A stretch of DNA of 64,000 nucleotides from Lysobacteraceae bacterium (GTDB lineage Bacteria > Pseudomonadota > Gammaproteobacteria > Nevskiales > Nevskiaceae). Location of the stretch: the NCBI GenBank assembly GCA_013823855.1, contig PNMW01000011.1, forward strand, positions 181,558 through 245,557, written 5' to 3'. Every line of letters begins with the position of its first letter. Within the stretch, counting starts at the first letter, position 1. The notes under the pieces are model-generated. The model did no database searches and was not told the DNA's origin. It saw only the letters and a program-made list of their open reading frames with translations. Below, one piece after another: positions 16,358 through 26,042 of the stretch. The translations under genes were made by a program, and so were the position numbers.

Positions 16358-17164
16358 TTACGGCAGGACAGCCGGATTCACCGACACGCAGGCGTGAACA
16401 ACACCCACCTGGGCCAGCACATTGCCCAGCAGGCCGCCGAATGACAGGCGCAGTTCGTTGAAGGGTGCGGTCGGCACGAAACTCAGGAACCGTGCTTCCG
16501 TGCTGCCGATGATCGGCGTGCCCAGCAGATCCAGCGCAAGGCGCGGAGCGACCGAGGCGCTGTCGACCGGCATGCCGTTGTTCGCCGCGACGATCGTCAC
16601 CGACTGCAGGAGGTTCAGCGTCAGCAGCGCACCGGCGGGATCGAAGACCACGAAGCCGGCGCGACGGCCAGCCGGATAAGTCTGCAGCGTGTCGATGACG
16701 TTCAGCTGTGCCGAACCCGACAGCAGGCCGACTGGCGTGTTCAGCGCCGCGACGGTCGTGAAGTCGTCGTCGATCGTGTTTTCCGGGTTGGCGACCGAGC
16801 AGCCGATGCAGATGCCGTTGGTCTGGCCCGTCGCGGCCGCATCCGGCAGCCGGATCGGACGGAAGGTATCGGACGTCGGGTTGCAGATGATGCCGCCGAT
16901 ATCGCCGCCGGTGGTGGTGCCGCCCGTCGTGCCGCCGGTGGTGCCCGCCGTCGTGCCTGAAGTCGTGCCGCCGGTGGTACCGGCTGTCGTCCCCGACGTG
17001 GTACCGCCGGTGGTTCCGGCAGTGGTGCCCGAGGTCGTGCCGCCGGTGGTCCCCCCCGTCGTGCCCGACGTGGTCCCGCCGATCAGGTTGCTGGCATCGT
17101 CAGCACAGCCAGCCAGGCCGTTGGCCAGCATGAGCGCCAGAGTGGCGCCGATCAGTCGCTTCAT
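16358..17164 (-). CDS. Putative lipoprotein with GTTX tetrapeptide repeats (paralogue 1)
   Basis: A 268-residue secreted lipoprotein of unknown function. The signal peptide ends at the lipobox LAGC, Cys20. Residues 30-85 are 14 consecutive Gly-Thr-Thr-X units, X being Ser, Gly, Ala or Thr, which probably form a flexible linker. The C-terminal domain of about 180 residues contains CNPTSDTFRPIRLPDAAATG, conserved cysteines (GICIGCSV) and FNELRLSFGG, and ends in ACVSVNPAVLP. It is the last gene of a minus-strand operon after a close paralogue, 20 bases apart, and an OmpA protein. GAGGAA lies eight bases before the ATG at 17164. A surface or cell-wall-associated role is likely, but no known domain was recognised. 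Confidence 0.75.
   Translation of the reverse strand: MKRLIGATLALMLANGLAGCADDASNLIGGTTSGTTGGTTGGTTSGTTAGTTGGTTSGTTAGTTGGTTSGTTAGTTGGTTGGTTTGGDIGGIICNPTSDTFRPIRLPDAAATGQTNGICIGCSVANPENTIDDDFTTVAALNTPVGLLSGSAQLNVIDTLQTYPAGRRAGFVVFDPAGALLTLNLLQSVTIVAANNGMPVDSASVAPRLALDLLGTPIIGSTEARFLSFVPTAPFNELRLSFGGLLGNVLAQVGVVHACVSVNPAVLP
16910..17077 (-). repeat. 12-bp minisatellite coding 14 GTTX units
   Basis: Fourteen in-frame 12-base units encode Gly-Thr-Thr-X. The X positions run S,G,G,S,A,G,S,A,G,S,A,G,G,T, which shows an inner three-unit (36-base) higher-order period. Expansion or contraction by slippage or recombination keeps the frame. Confidence 0.85.
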
Positions 17165-17184
17165 GGGTGGATTCCTCGTCGCCA

Positions 17185-18057
17185 TCACGGCAGCACCGCC
17201 GGGTTGACCGATACGCAGGCCTGGACCACGGAAATCTGCTGCAGCGCGGTAGCCAGTGCGCCACGGTAGGTCAGGCGCAGTTCGTTGAACTCGGCGGTCG
17301 GCACGAAGCTGAGGAAGCGCGCGCCGTCGTTGCCAATGATCGGCGTGCCGAGCAGGTCGAGCGAAATGCCGGTCGGGACGGTGGCGCTGTCGACCGGATC
17401 GCCGTTGTTGGCTGCCACGATGGTCACCGACTGGAGCAGGTCCAGGGTCAGCAGCGGACCAGCCGGGTCAAAGATGACGAAGCCGGCGCGACGGCCTGCC
17501 GGATAGGTCGTCATCGTATCGATCACGTTCAACTGCGGCGAACCGGTCAGCAGACCGACCGGCGTGACCAGTGTGGCAACCGTCGTGAAATCTTCGTCGA
17601 TCGTGTTTTCCGGGCTGGCGACCGAGCAGCCGAGGCAAATGCCGTTGACCTGACCGGTGGCCGCAGCATCGGGCAGACGGATCGGCCGGAAGGTGTCCGA
17701 GGTCGGGTTGCAGACGATCCCGCCGATGTCGCCGCCAGTGGTGGTGCCACCTGTCGTGCCGCCCGTGGTTCCGGAGGTGGTGCCGCCGGTCGTGCCGCCG
17801 GTCGTGCCTGCGGTGGTTCCGGAGGTGGTGCCGCCGGTCGTGCCCGCCGTGGTTCCGGAGGTGGTGCCGCCGGTCGTGCCTGCGGTAGTACCAGAGGTGG
17901 TGCCGCCCGTCGTGCCGCCGGTGGTGCCGGAGGTGGTGCCGCCAATCAGGTTGCTCGCGTCGTCGGCACAGCCGCTCAGACCCGCCACCAGCGTCATCGC
18001 CACCGCCATCGGAATCAGGCGCTTCTGCAGTGCAGTCTTGTTCACTCTGTTCTCCAT
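17185..18057 (-). CDS. Putative lipoprotein with GTTX tetrapeptide repeats (paralogue 2)
   Basis: A 290-residue paralogue of the next downstream protein. The signal peptide ends at lipobox LSGC (Cys30), with basic QKR before the hydrophobic stretch. Residues 40-107 are 17 GTTX units, three more than the neighbour. The C-terminal domain keeps the same landmarks: CNPTSDTFRPIRLPDAAATG, GICLGCSV, YPAGRRAGFV, ANNGDPVDSA and ACVSVNPAVLP. The gene starts 25 bases after an OmpA-family gene, so the three genes are probably one operon. Tandem duplication is the simplest origin. The two copies differ mainly in repeat number and loop residues, suggesting both are under selection. Function unknown. Confidence 0.75.
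   Translation of the reverse strand: MENRVNKTALQKRLIPMAVAMTLVAGLSGCADDASNLIGGTTSGTTGGTTGGTTSGTTAGTTGGTTSGTTAGTTGGTTSGTTAGTTGGTTGGTTSGTTGGTTGGTTTGGDIGGIVCNPTSDTFRPIRLPDAAATGQVNGICLGCSVASPENTIDEDFTTVATLVTPVGLLTGSPQLNVIDTMTTYPAGRRAGFVIFDPAGPLLTLDLLQSVTIVAANNGDPVDSATVPTGISLDLLGTPIIGNDGARFLSFVPTAEFNELRLTYRGALATALQQISVVQACVSVNPAVLP
17737..17940 (-). repeat. 12-bp minisatellite coding 17 GTTX units
   Basis: Seventeen in-frame 12-base units encode Gly-Thr-Thr-X, in the same unit order as the neighbouring paralogue except for a three-unit (36-base) extension near the end. The length difference is a multiple of the higher-order period, pointing to unequal exchange. Confidence 0.85.
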
Positions 18058-18082
18058 GTCCTGTTTGTTGAGGCGTCGGCGA

Positions 18083-19150
18083 TCAATTGCCGAGGACCTT
18101 GAATTCGACGCGACGATTCAGCTCGTAATCGTCATCGCTGGTTTCCGGATTGATCAGCAGCTGGCTTTCGCCGTAGCCGACGGCGGTCAGCTGGTCCGGA
18201 CGCGCGCCCTTCGAAATCAGGTAATTGCGAACCGAGTCGGAGCGACCCTGCGACAGCTTCTGGTTGTAGGCATCGGAACCGCGCGAATCGGTGTGGCCGC
18301 CGATCTCGACCTTCAGGCTCGCCTGACCGACGAAAGCCTTGACCACGGTGTCGAGCACCACTTCGGCATTCGGGGTCAGACGGGTCTTGTTGAACTCGAA
18401 GGTCACGCCCTTCAGCTCGATCACCTGATCCGGGATGACGCAACCATCAGAGTCGACCTTCAGACCGAACGGCGTATCCGGGCACTTGTCGCGCTCGTCC
18501 GGCACGGTGTCGCGGTCGGTGTCGATGAACGGACGCGGCACCTCCTTGATCACCTCGATGATCTGCGGCGGCTGCGCCGGTGCTTCGATGGTCCGCGCAA
18601 CCACGCGGCCCAACGCGATCTCGATGCCGAGCGAAGCACGGACATCGCCGTAGCCGGGGCCGAATTCGTCTCGGACATAACGACCTTCGGCGCGCACGCG
18701 GACGCCATGGTAGAGGTCACGGGTGACAACGCCGGCACCGCCGCCGTAGATCAGGCTGGCGCTGTCGCGGGAGTCGGGCGTCACGTCGTTGTAGGCGCCA
18801 CCGACACCGGCCAGCACGAACGGATGCAGCAGCGCCGTGCCGTTGCGGTCGTTGAAGGTGTAGACCAGATCAGCCGTGCCGCTGTAGCGGTAGAAATCGG
18901 TGCCGTTGCCGTTACCGGTCTCGAATAGGCCGAAGTTGCCGTTCAGTTCGATGCCGAAATTGTTGCCCAGCGAATGGCCGTAGATCAGCGACGCACCACC
19001 ACTGACGCGGCGCTTGCCGGTGCGGTCCTTGTCGATGAATTCGTAGCTCGGCAGGATGCTGATGTACTCGTGCTGGCCGATATCTCCTTCACCGTGCGCA
19101 AACGCGCCACCGCTGGACAGCACAGCCGCTGCAATCAAAGCCTTGCGCAT
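18083..19150 (-). CDS. OmpA-family outer-membrane protein (1)
   Basis: A 355-residue envelope protein. The signal peptide (MRKALIAAAVLSSGGAFA) is followed by an eight-strand-like beta-barrel region to about residue 200, with alternating aromatic and polar residues such as SGGASLIYGHSLGNNFGIEL. A short calcium-binding TSP3-like segment follows (DTDRDTVPDERDKCPDT). The C-terminal OmpA domain, about 245-355, has the peptidoglycan-binding pattern VEIGGHTDSRGSDAYNQKLS and RRVEFKV. It anchors the outer membrane to the wall. The ATG at 19150 has AGGAA eight bases upstream. It leads an operon with the two GTTX lipoproteins. Confidence 0.88.
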   Translation of the reverse strand: MRKALIAAAVLSSGGAFAHGEGDIGQHEYISILPSYEFIDKDRTGKRRVSGGASLIYGHSLGNNFGIELNGNFGLFETGNGNGTDFYRYSGTADLVYTFNDRNGTALLHPFVLAGVGGAYNDVTPDSRDSASLIYGGGAGVVTRDLYHGVRVRAEGRYVRDEFGPGYGDVRASLGIEIALGRVVARTIEAPAQPPQIIEVIKEVPRPFIDTDRDTVPDERDKCPDTPFGLKVDSDGCVIPDQVIELKGVTFEFNKTRLTPNAEVVLDTVVKAFVGQASLKVEIGGHTDSRGSDAYNQKLSQGRSDSVRNYLISKGARPDQLTAVGYGESQLLINPETSDDDYELNRRVEFKVLGN

Positions 19151-19455
19151 AAGTATTTTTCCTTGCCCCTGAACTGGATCGACCGTACGAGCGAGCACCG
19201 CGGGTGACCGGGCCCAAAACTTGCCAGCAGAATGCTGGCCCGAATCCCCAAAGTCAATCCGGAAAAGTCAACTCGCCGTCGATACGATGGTGTGATTTCT
19301 ACAATTGAATCAGCATGTTGTCGCGTGCTGCCGATAGTCGAAGCGAATTGCGCAGGCGGCCCGGTCTCCCCCGTAAGCCGCCCCGCTGACCTGATTCGTA
19401 CAGATCGCCCGACGGCCGGGTTGCCGGCCGGCAGGCGATCTGCGCCGGAAATCGA
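19151..19455. other. 305-base gap between the two OmpA genes
   Basis: No gene is seen. The gap holds a small hairpin, GCCAGCA-GAA-TGCTGGC, at 19223-19239, about 70 bases upstream of the ompA(1) start and perhaps in its leader. On the minus strand two TTGACTTT copies 14 bases apart could supply a -35 element, but no convincing -10 was found. A larger hairpin is listed separately. Confidence 0.5.
19401..19442 (-). terminator. Hairpin after the second OmpA gene
   Basis: Two 19-base arms (19401-19419 and 19424-19442) pair with two mismatches around a four-base loop. The hairpin starts 14 bases after the stop of the upstream OmpA gene on the minus strand. There is no T-run, so it may stabilise the 3' end or aid Rho-type termination. 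Confidence 0.5.
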
Positions 19456-20547
19456 TCAGCGGCTGGTGACCTTGAATTCGACGCGCCGGTTCAGCGTACG
19501 GTCGTCGTCGTTGTTCTCGCGACGAACCTTCGGCTGCTTCTTGCCGTAGCCGACGGCCGTCAACTGGCTGGCCGGCACGCCCTTCTCGATCAGGTAGGCG
19601 CGTACCGAGTCGGCACGCTGCTGCGAGAGTTCGAGAGTTTCGGCGGCCGATCCGGTCAGCGAGACGTGACCGCCGACTTCGATCTTCAGCGACGGCTGGG
19701 CAATCAGGCCGCGGGCGATCACGTCGAGTGCCGACTGGGCATTCGGACGCAACCGCGCCTCGTTGGCTTCGAAAGTGACCGGACGCAGGCTGAGCAACTG
19801 ACCCGGCAGCACGCAGCCGGCCGCGTCGACACGAACGCCCTTCGGCGTACCCGGGCACTGATCCTGGGCGTCTTCGACGGTGTCGCCGTCGGTATCGATG
19901 ATCTGGCGCGGCACCGACTTGACGATCTCGACCACCTTGGTCTCGATCTTGGCCGGAATCACCGTCAGCTGTTCGCGCTCGCGGCCCAGCGGCAGTTCGA
20001 AGCCGAGACCGACGCTGAAATCGTGATAGCCGCTCTCGAAGCTGGAGTACGTGTAGCGGCCTTCGGCGCGCAGGCGCAGGTTGTGGAACAGCGGCTGGGT
20101 GACGAAGCCGAGGCCGACGTTGCCGCCGATCGAGCTGTCGTCACGGTTGTTCGGCGCCACGTCGTCGGCGGTGGTCAGGATGCCGATCAGCGCGAACGGC
20201 GTCAGCGCCCGCTCGTCGCGGCGATCGTAGGGGCTGAAGCTTAAGTCGACACCGCCGCTGTACTGGTAGAAGTCCGAGCCCTTGCCCCGGCCGGTTTCCA
20301 GCAGTGCCGCGGTGAATCGGCCTTCGACCGCGATGTTCTCGTGGATCTGGTTGCCGTAGATGAAGGTCAGGTTGCCGCCGAAGGTATCGGTGCCTCGGCC
20401 GCTGTCCGGGATGGCCAGGCCACCGATCAGGCTGATGTAGTCGTTCGAGTTGTAGACGAGGCGATCGCGGGTGACCGGCTGATCATCCTGGGCCAGCGCT
20501 GCGCCGGCGGTACCGACCACTGCCAGCGCCACGAGAGTCTTGAGCAT
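19456..20547 (-). CDS. OmpA-family outer-membrane protein (2)
   Basis: A 363-residue paralogue of the downstream OmpA protein. A signal peptide (MLKTLVALAVVGTAGAALA) leads into a predicted beta barrel with FGGNLTFIYGNQIHENIAVE and YRYSGTADL-like strands. A TSP3-like segment (DTDGDTVEDAQDQCPGTP) follows, then the OmpA/peptidoglycan-binding domain with KIEVGGHVSLTGSAAETLEL and RRVEFKV. The usual HTDSxG signature has become HVSLTG, so the Asp and Ser that help bind diaminopimelate are changed. It may bind the wall weakly or differently. It is transcribed separately from the next OmpA operon, with a hairpin between them. Confidence 0.85.
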   Translation of the reverse strand: MLKTLVALAVVGTAGAALAQDDQPVTRDRLVYNSNDYISLIGGLAIPDSGRGTDTFGGNLTFIYGNQIHENIAVEGRFTAALLETGRGKGSDFYQYSGGVDLSFSPYDRRDERALTPFALIGILTTADDVAPNNRDDSSIGGNVGLGFVTQPLFHNLRLRAEGRYTYSSFESGYHDFSVGLGFELPLGREREQLTVIPAKIETKVVEIVKSVPRQIIDTDGDTVEDAQDQCPGTPKGVRVDAAGCVLPGQLLSLRPVTFEANEARLRPNAQSALDVIARGLIAQPSLKIEVGGHVSLTGSAAETLELSQQRADSVRAYLIEKGVPASQLTAVGYGKKQPKVRRENNDDDRTLNRRVEFKVTSR

Positions 20548-20680
20548 TTGCGAAAGTCCGTTGGAGTTCTAGGGTCGGGAAATCGGCTACCGCGCTAGGC
20601 GAGTTTCGTGCCCGAAGCCCGAGTTTCGGCGATCGTGCCGGTGAAGGTCAAAGTATCAGGCAAAAACGGCTATTTCCGAT

Positions 20681-20746
20681 GGTCGGTGCCGCCGATCCCG
20701 ACCGGCGGGCGAACCCTCTATCCGGTCGGGATCGGCGGCTCCGACC
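20681..20746. repeat. Long near-perfect inverted repeat (25-base arms)
   Basis: Arms 20688-20705 and 20722-20739 are 18 bases and perfectly complementary around a 16-base loop. Beyond a T-T mismatch they extend six bases more (20681-20686 and 20741-20746). It lies just after the stop of the flavoprotein gene on the minus strand, with a TTTTT run 12 bases past the stem in that direction. It may be an unusually large terminator or a repeat-family hairpin. Confidence 0.6.
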
Positions 20747-20756
20747 GCCGCGCCGT

Positions 20757-22007
20757 TCAGAATCGGGTCACCGCATACGGGCTCAGGTCCAGGGCTGGCG
20801 CACGGCCGGTCAGCAGCTCGCTGATCAGCTGGCCGGTGATTGCCGACAGGCTGACGCCTAGCATGCCGTGGCCGGTGGCCAGGGTCAGGTTGGCCAGCGA
20901 CGGCGCGCGGCCGAGGATCGGCAGGTCGTCCGGCGTCATCGGCCGCCAGCCGTACCACTCTTCCTCGACCTTCGGCCCGACCGGCTCCTGCAGGTAATCC
21001 GCCGCGCCGCGCGCCAGCGCCGCAAGGCGGACACGGTTCAAGGAGCTGTCGTAGCCGGCGAACTCCATCGTGCTGCCGAGCCGGTAGCCGGACGCCCAGG
21101 ACGTGACGCAGACGCTGCACTCCTTGAGCACCATCGGAATCACCGGCGCCCGTGCCGGCCGCGTGTAGGTGATCGAATATCCCTTGCCCGGCTGGATCGG
21201 AAGGTTCAGGCCGAGCTGCTTGCCGAGTAGCGGCGACCAGGCGCCGAGCGCCAGCACCACCTCCTTGCCGGCATGGCGCCCGCGGGCGGTGTCGACGTGA
21301 ACAATGCGGCCGGCGTTGGTGGCGATGCCGTCGATGGCGGTGTGCTCCTCGACGACCCCGCCCGCGGCCCGGACCACCCGCGCCAGCTCGACGGCATAGG
21401 CGCTCGGCCGGAGTCGCGCGTCGCCGGGATGGAAATGCGCGCCGACCACCGAAGCGTTCAGCGCCGGTTCCATCGCCCGCACCGCGTCGCCGTCCAGCGT
21501 GTCGCAGGCGATGCCGAGCTCGGGCAGCAGCGCGGCGTCGGCTGCCGCGGCGGCGAAGCTCGCCGGATCGCGATAGACATACAGCGTGCCGCTGTTCTCG
21601 AACTCGCAGTGCAGGCCTTCGTCGGCGATCAGCGCCTCCAGCCGGGCACGCGAGGCCAGCAGCAGTTTTGCCTTCACTTCCGCAGTGGCACGGAAATCCT
21701 GCGCGTTGCACTGCCGCGCGAAGCGCAGCAGCCAGCTGATCAGCGCCGGATTCAGGCTCGGCTTGATGCGCAGCGGCGCGTCGGCCTTGAGCATCCATTT
21801 CAGGCCCTTGGCCAAGGTGCCAGGGGCGTGCAGCGGCAGATGGCTCGGGGTGATCGTGCCGCAGTTGCCATGGCTGGCGGCGCTGCCCACGGTCTTCTGC
21901 TCGAGGATGGTGACGCCGCGGCCGGCGCGCAGGCAGGCCAGCGCCACGCTCAGGCCGATGACGCCGCCGCCGAGGATCAGGATGTCGCTGTTGCGGGTGT
22001 TGCTCAT
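20757..22007 (-). CDS. FAD-dependent D-amino-acid dehydrogenase-like oxidoreductase
   Basis: A 416-residue flavoprotein of the DAO/DadA family. The N-terminal FAD motif is ILGGGVIGLSVALACLRAG, and the C-terminal cofactor-binding end is WYGWRPMTPDDLPILG followed by ATGHGMLGVSLS. DadA oxidatively deaminates D-amino acids and passes electrons to the membrane quinone pool. Related enzymes use glycine, sarcosine or hydroxyproline. DadA-like features are the SHGNCGTITPSHLPL segment and the overall length. The ATG at 22007 is used because the FAD motif follows directly; the frame extends upstream to 22076. It is divergent from glnE across a 284-base intergenic region. Substrate is not certain. Confidence 0.85.
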   Translation of the reverse strand: MSNTRNSDILILGGGVIGLSVALACLRAGRGVTILEQKTVGSAASHGNCGTITPSHLPLHAPGTLAKGLKWMLKADAPLRIKPSLNPALISWLLRFARQCNAQDFRATAEVKAKLLLASRARLEALIADEGLHCEFENSGTLYVYRDPASFAAAAADAALLPELGIACDTLDGDAVRAMEPALNASVVGAHFHPGDARLRPSAYAVELARVVRAAGGVVEEHTAIDGIATNAGRIVHVDTARGRHAGKEVVLALGAWSPLLGKQLGLNLPIQPGKGYSITYTRPARAPVIPMVLKECSVCVTSWASGYRLGSTMEFAGYDSSLNRVRLAALARGAADYLQEPVGPKVEEEWYGWRPMTPDDLPILGRAPSLANLTLATGHGMLGVSLSAITGQLISELLTGRAPALDLSPYAVTRF

Positions 22008-22291
22008 GCGTTCGAGGTCGCCTTGGGGACGACAATTTCGCATGAAGCGGGACGTCGCTTGATGCGGTCCGTGCAAATGTCGGTCTCACGCAGGGGGCGC
22101 GGAAGACGCGGAGGGTCGCGAGAGCGGCCTCGCCGGAAGACATCGGGAGGTCTCGGTGACGGGTCGTTTGCAGCGGCCGCACCCGGCCGGCGTGCCGTGC
22201 GTTCGCCGCGTCAGCGCGCCATGGCTTTTCCGCTGCAGGCCGGCGCTACACTCGGCGCCCCCGATGGGAGCGCCCCGAATCCCGCCTGCTC

Positions 22292-25069
22292 ATGTCCGAC
22301 ATCGACCTGAAATCCCGCGTGCTTGCCGCCAGTCCGTTCATCGCCGGCGTGTTCCGCAGGCAGCCCGAATGGGCGGATGCCGCGTGGTCGAGCGACGAAT
22401 TCGCCGGCAGTCTGCCGCCGGTCGCTGAACGTCTGACCGCAGCGCTCGACGGCCTCGGCGACGAGGCGGCGCTGATGCGCGCGCTGCGGCGCTTCCGCAA
22501 TCGCGAGCTGGCGCGCATCGCGGTGCGCGACATCGCAGGCTTCGCCGAGCTCGACGAGACGCTGGCGGACCTGTCGGCGCTGGCCGATGCCGCGATCGAC
22601 GCCGCAATGGCTTTCGTCGCAGCCGGGCTGCAGGCGCGCCACGGCCGGCCGCGCGAGGCCGGCGGCAGTCTCGCCACGCCATTCGTGCTCGGCATGGGCA
22701 AGCTCGGCGGGCGGGAGCTGAACTTCTCGTCCGACATCGACCTGATCGTCGGCTACACCGCCAACGGCGAGACCGATGGTCCGCGCGGCATCTCCAACGA
22801 GGAGTACTTCGCCAGGCTGGCCCGCGACAGCGCGCGGCTGCTGGCGACGCCGACCGAGGACGGCTTCGTGTTCCGCGTCGATACCCTGCTGCGGCCGTTC
22901 GGCAGCGTCGGCCCGCATGCGGCCTCGATGAGCGGCATGGAGGACTACTACCAGACCCACGGCCGCGAATGGGAGCGCTATGCGCTGGTCAAGGCGCGCG
23001 CCTGCGCCGGCGATCGCGCGGCGGGACAGCGGCTGCTCGACCATCTGCGGCCGTTCGTCTATCGCCGCTACCTCGATTACGGCGCGATCAACAGCCTGCG
23101 CGAGCTGAAGGGCCTGATCGACCGCGATGCCCAGGCCAAGGGCGCGGCCGACAACTTGAAACTCGGGCCCGGCGGCATCCGCGAAGTCGAATTCATCGTT
23201 CAGCTGTTCCAGCTGACCCGAGGCGGCCAGGATGCCCGCCTGCGGGATGCGCGCCTGCGGCCGGTGCTGCGCTATATCGGCAGCAGCGGCCTGCTGCCGG
23301 CTGATACCGCCCGGGCGCTTGACGAGGCCTACGTGCTGCTGCGCCGCGCCGAGAATGCCGTGCAGCTGCACGGCGATCTGCAGACCCACAAGTTGCCGGC
23401 CGATGACGCCAGCCGCGCGGCGTTTGCGGCGGCGCTGGGGGCCGCCGACTACGAGGCCGCACTCGCGCCGATCCGTCGCGCCCGCGACTTCGTGCGTCGC
23501 GAATTCGAGCGGCTGTTTGCCGAAGCCGAGACTCCGGCGGCGACGCCGGCCTTCGACGCCGGTGCCAATGAAGCCTGGGATGCTGGCGTCGAATCCGAAG
23601 CGGCGCTGACCGCGCGCGGCTTCGGCACGGGCACTGGCTCTGGCACTGGCACGGCAGCGGTGGCCAAGGCGCTGGCCGACCTGCGCCAGTCGCGGCTGAT
23701 GCGCACCCTGTCCGATGCCTCGCTGGCGCGGCTGCGCAGCCTGCTGCCGTTGCTGCTCGACGAAGCGGCGCGCCAGCCGGATCCGTCGACCGCCGCGGTC
23801 CGGGCGCTTGACGTGATCGCCGCGATCCTTGGTCGCAGCCCGTATCTGGTCTTGCTGCGCGACTCCTCGGTCGCCCGCGCCCAGCTGGTCCGGCTGTGCG
23901 CCGCCAGCCCCTGGCTGACCGCGCTGCTGGCGCGCACGCCGGCGCTGCTCGATGCGCTGCTCGATCCGCGCTTGGCCGCCGAAACGCCGACCCGGCAGCA
24001 GCTGCATGACGAGCTTGGCACCCGCTTCGAGCGGATCGCTGCCGACGACATGGAAGCGCAGATGGAGCTGCTGCGCCGCTACCGGCAGGAGATGACCCTG
24101 CGCATCGCCGCCTGCGATCTGTCCGGCAGCCTGCCGCTGGTGCAGGTCAGCGACCGCCTGACCTGGCTGGCCGAAGCGATCCTCGAACGCACCGTCGCCG
24201 CAGCGCGGGCGCAGCTCGCCGACGCCCATGGTGCGCCGGTCAATGCCGATGGCAGCGCGGCCTCGTTCGCGATCCTCGGCTACGGCAAGTTCGGTTCGAT
24301 CGAACTCGGCTACGGCTCCGACCTCGATCTGGTGTTCGTTTACGACTGCGACCAGCCGGACGCGCCGACCACGGGTACCAAGCCGATCAGCAATGCCCAG
24401 TTCTTCGCCCGGCTCGGCCAGCGCATCGTCCATTACCTGGCCACCCACACGCCGGCCGGCCGCGCCTACGAGGTCGACCTGCAGCTGCGGCCGAGCGGCA
24501 ACTCCGGCATGGTGGTCAGCGGCCTGGCCAGCTTTGCCCGCTACCAGCGCGATTCGGCCTGGACCTGGGAGCATCAGGCATTCCTGCGCGCCCGCACCGT
24601 GGTCGGCGATGCCGCGCTGTGTGCGGCGATCGCCGCGTTGCGCCGCGACGTGCTGATGCGGGTCCGCGACGCCGACGGCCTGCGTCGCGAGGTCGTCGAC
24701 ATGCGCGCGAAGATGCGCAGCAACCTGGAAAAGCGCGCGCCCGGCAAGTGGGACGTCAAGCAGGCGGAAGGCGGGCTGATCGACGCCGAATTCCTGACCC
24801 AGTTCCTGGTGCTGCGCGACGCCCATGGCCACGCCAGCCTGGTCGAGTACACCGACAACTGGCGGCAGCTCGAAGCGCTGGCCGATGCCTGTCGGATCAC
24901 GCTGAGCCAGAAGGATGACCTGCTGCGCGCCACCCGCGCCTACCGCGGCTGGCTGCATCGCCGGGCGCTGCAACAGGCCGACGGGCTGGCCGATCAGGCA
25001 GACTTCGCCGCTGAACGGGCGGCGGTCGCCGCACTCTGGCAGGAATTGGTTCTGGGAGAAGCAACGTGA
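22292..25069 (+). CDS. glnE: Bifunctional glutamine synthetase adenylyltransferase/adenylyl-removing enzyme
   Basis: A 925-residue GlnE, which adenylylates glutamine synthetase to switch it off and removes AMP to reactivate it, in response to PII. The N-terminal adenylyl-removase domain has [18 protein letters not shown] near residues 134-153. The C-terminal adenylyltransferase has [20 protein letters not shown] near residue 665, each with the catalytic D-x-D pair of nucleotidyltransferases. A helical GlnD/PII-uridylyltransferase-like linker joins them. A short Gly/Thr-rich insert ([10 protein letters not shown]) lies around residue 450 between domains. Length matches the family. The stop overlaps the GTG start of hldD by four bases. 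Confidence 0.95.
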   Translation: MSDIDLKSRVLAASPFIAGVFRRQPEWADAAWSSDEFAGSLPPVAERLTAALDGLGDEAALMRALRRFRNRELARIAVRDIAGFAELDETLADLSALADAAIDAAMAFVAAGLQARHGRPREAGGSLATPFVLGMGKLGGRELNFSSDIDLIVGYTANGETDGPRGISNEEYFARLARDSARLLATPTEDGFVFRVDTLLRPFGSVGPHAASMSGMEDYYQTHGREWERYALVKARACAGDRAAGQRLLDHLRPFVYRRYLDYGAINSLRELKGLIDRDAQAKGAADNLKLGPGGIREVEFIVQLFQLTRGGQDARLRDARLRPVLRYIGSSGLLPADTARALDEAYVLLRRAENAVQLHGDLQTHKLPADDASRAAFAAALGAADYEAALAPIRRARDFVRREFERLFAEAETPAATPAFDAGANEAWDAGVESEAALTARGFGTGTGSGTGTAAVAKALADLRQSRLMRTLSDASLARLRSLLPLLLDEAARQPDPSTAAVRALDVIAAILGRSPYLVLLRDSSVARAQLVRLCAASPWLTALLARTPALLDALLDPRLAAETPTRQQLHDELGTRFERIAADDMEAQMELLRRYRQEMTLRIAACDLSGSLPLVQVSDRLTWLAEAILERTVAAARAQLADAHGAPVNADGSAASFAILGYGKFGSIELGYGSDLDLVFVYDCDQPDAPTTGTKPISNAQFFARLGQRIVHYLATHTPAGRAYEVDLQLRPSGNSGMVVSGLASFARYQRDSAWTWEHQAFLRARTVVGDAALCAAIAALRRDVLMRVRDADGLRREVVDMRAKMRSNLEKRAPGKWDVKQAEGGLIDAEFLTQFLVLRDAHGHASLVEYTDNWRQLEALADACRITLSQKDDLLRATRAYRGWLHRRALQQADGLADQADFAAERAAVAALWQELVLGEAT

Positions 25070-26001
25070 TCGTCGTTACCGGAGCAGCCGGCTTCATCGG
25101 CGCCAACCTCATCCTCGGCCTCAATGCGCGCGGCCGGACCGACATCATCGCGGTCGACGAACTGACCGACGGCACCAAGTTCCGCAATCTCGCCGATGCC
25201 GAGATCGCCGACTACCTCGACAAGGATGAGTTCCTGGCCAAGGTCGAGAACGGCGAGCTGCCGCGCATTCACGCGATCTTCCATCAGGGCGCCTGCTCGG
25301 CGACCACCGAGTGGAACGGCAAGTTCGTGATGGACGTCAACTACCGCTACTCGAAAGTGCTGCTGCACTACTGCCAGCTGCACGACATCCCGTATTTCTA
25401 TGCCAGCTCGGCGTCGGTCTACGGCATGGGCACCAACGGTTTCCGCGAGGAACGCAGCTGCGAGAAGCCGCTGAACATGTACGCGTATTCCAAGTTCCTG
25501 TTCGACCAGTACGTGCGTCGCATGAAGCCGCGCAACCAGGTGGTCGGCCTGCGCTACTTCAACGTCTACGGCCCACGGGAACAGCACAAGGGCGGCATGG
25601 CCTCGACCGCTTTCCATTTCAACAGCCAGATCGTCGAACACGGTGTCTGCAAGCTGTTCGCCGGCAGCGACGGCTACCCGGACGGCGGCCAGCGTCGCGA
25701 CTTCATCCACGTCGACGACGTGGTGGCGATGAACCTGTGGTTCTGGGATCACCCGGAAAAGTCCGGCATCTACAACTGCGGCACCGGCCGAGCCCAGCCG
25801 TTCAACGACATCGCCAACAGCGTGATCGCCTGGCACGGCCGTGGTCGCATCGACTACGTGCCGTTCCCAGACCATCTCAAGGGCCGCTACCAGAGCTTCA
25901 CCGAAGCCAGTCACGATCAGCTGCGGGCGATCGGCTACGACCGGCCGTTCCTGACGGTCGAGGAAGGGGTGAAGCGCTATCTGGACTGGCTGAACGGCTG
26001 A
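25066..26001 (+). CDS. hldD: ADP-L-glycero-D-manno-heptose 6-epimerase
   Basis: A 311-residue extended SDR enzyme that epimerises ADP-heptose for lipopolysaccharide core synthesis. The NADP motif is [12 protein letters not shown] at the extreme N-terminus, the family-specific [13 protein letters not shown] follows at about 75-87, and the catalytic [10 protein letters not shown] lies near 140. [12 protein letters not shown] and [10 protein letters not shown] are also characteristic. Translation starts at a GTG that overlaps the glnE stop, so the two genes are coupled. A GC-rich terminator follows 40 bases after the stop. Presence of this gene indicates heptose-containing LPS in the host. Confidence 0.95.
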   Translation: MIVVTGAAGFIGANLILGLNARGRTDIIAVDELTDGTKFRNLADAEIADYLDKDEFLAKVENGELPRIHAIFHQGACSATTEWNGKFVMDVNYRYSKVLLHYCQLHDIPYFYASSASVYGMGTNGFREERSCEKPLNMYAYSKFLFDQYVRRMKPRNQVVGLRYFNVYGPREQHKGGMASTAFHFNSQIVEHGVCKLFAGSDGYPDGGQRRDFIHVDDVVAMNLWFWDHPEKSGIYNCGTGRAQPFNDIANSVIAWHGRGRIDYVPFPDHLKGRYQSFTEASHDQLRAIGYDRPFLTVEEGVKRYLDWLNG

Positions 26002-26042
26002 CGCTCGGCCGTCCGCCGCGAGGCAAGCGCATCCCATGCAAG

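Noticed and set aside
16910..17940. Regular 12-base repeats considered as a CRISPR or intergenic repeat array.
   Set aside because: Units are contiguous without spacers and stay in frame within two lipoprotein genes, encoding Gly-Thr-Thr-X.
22211..24973. A 920-codon minus-strand frame antisense to glnE.
   Set aside because: glnE on the plus strand has both full catalytic domains; the antisense frame is compositionally a shadow.
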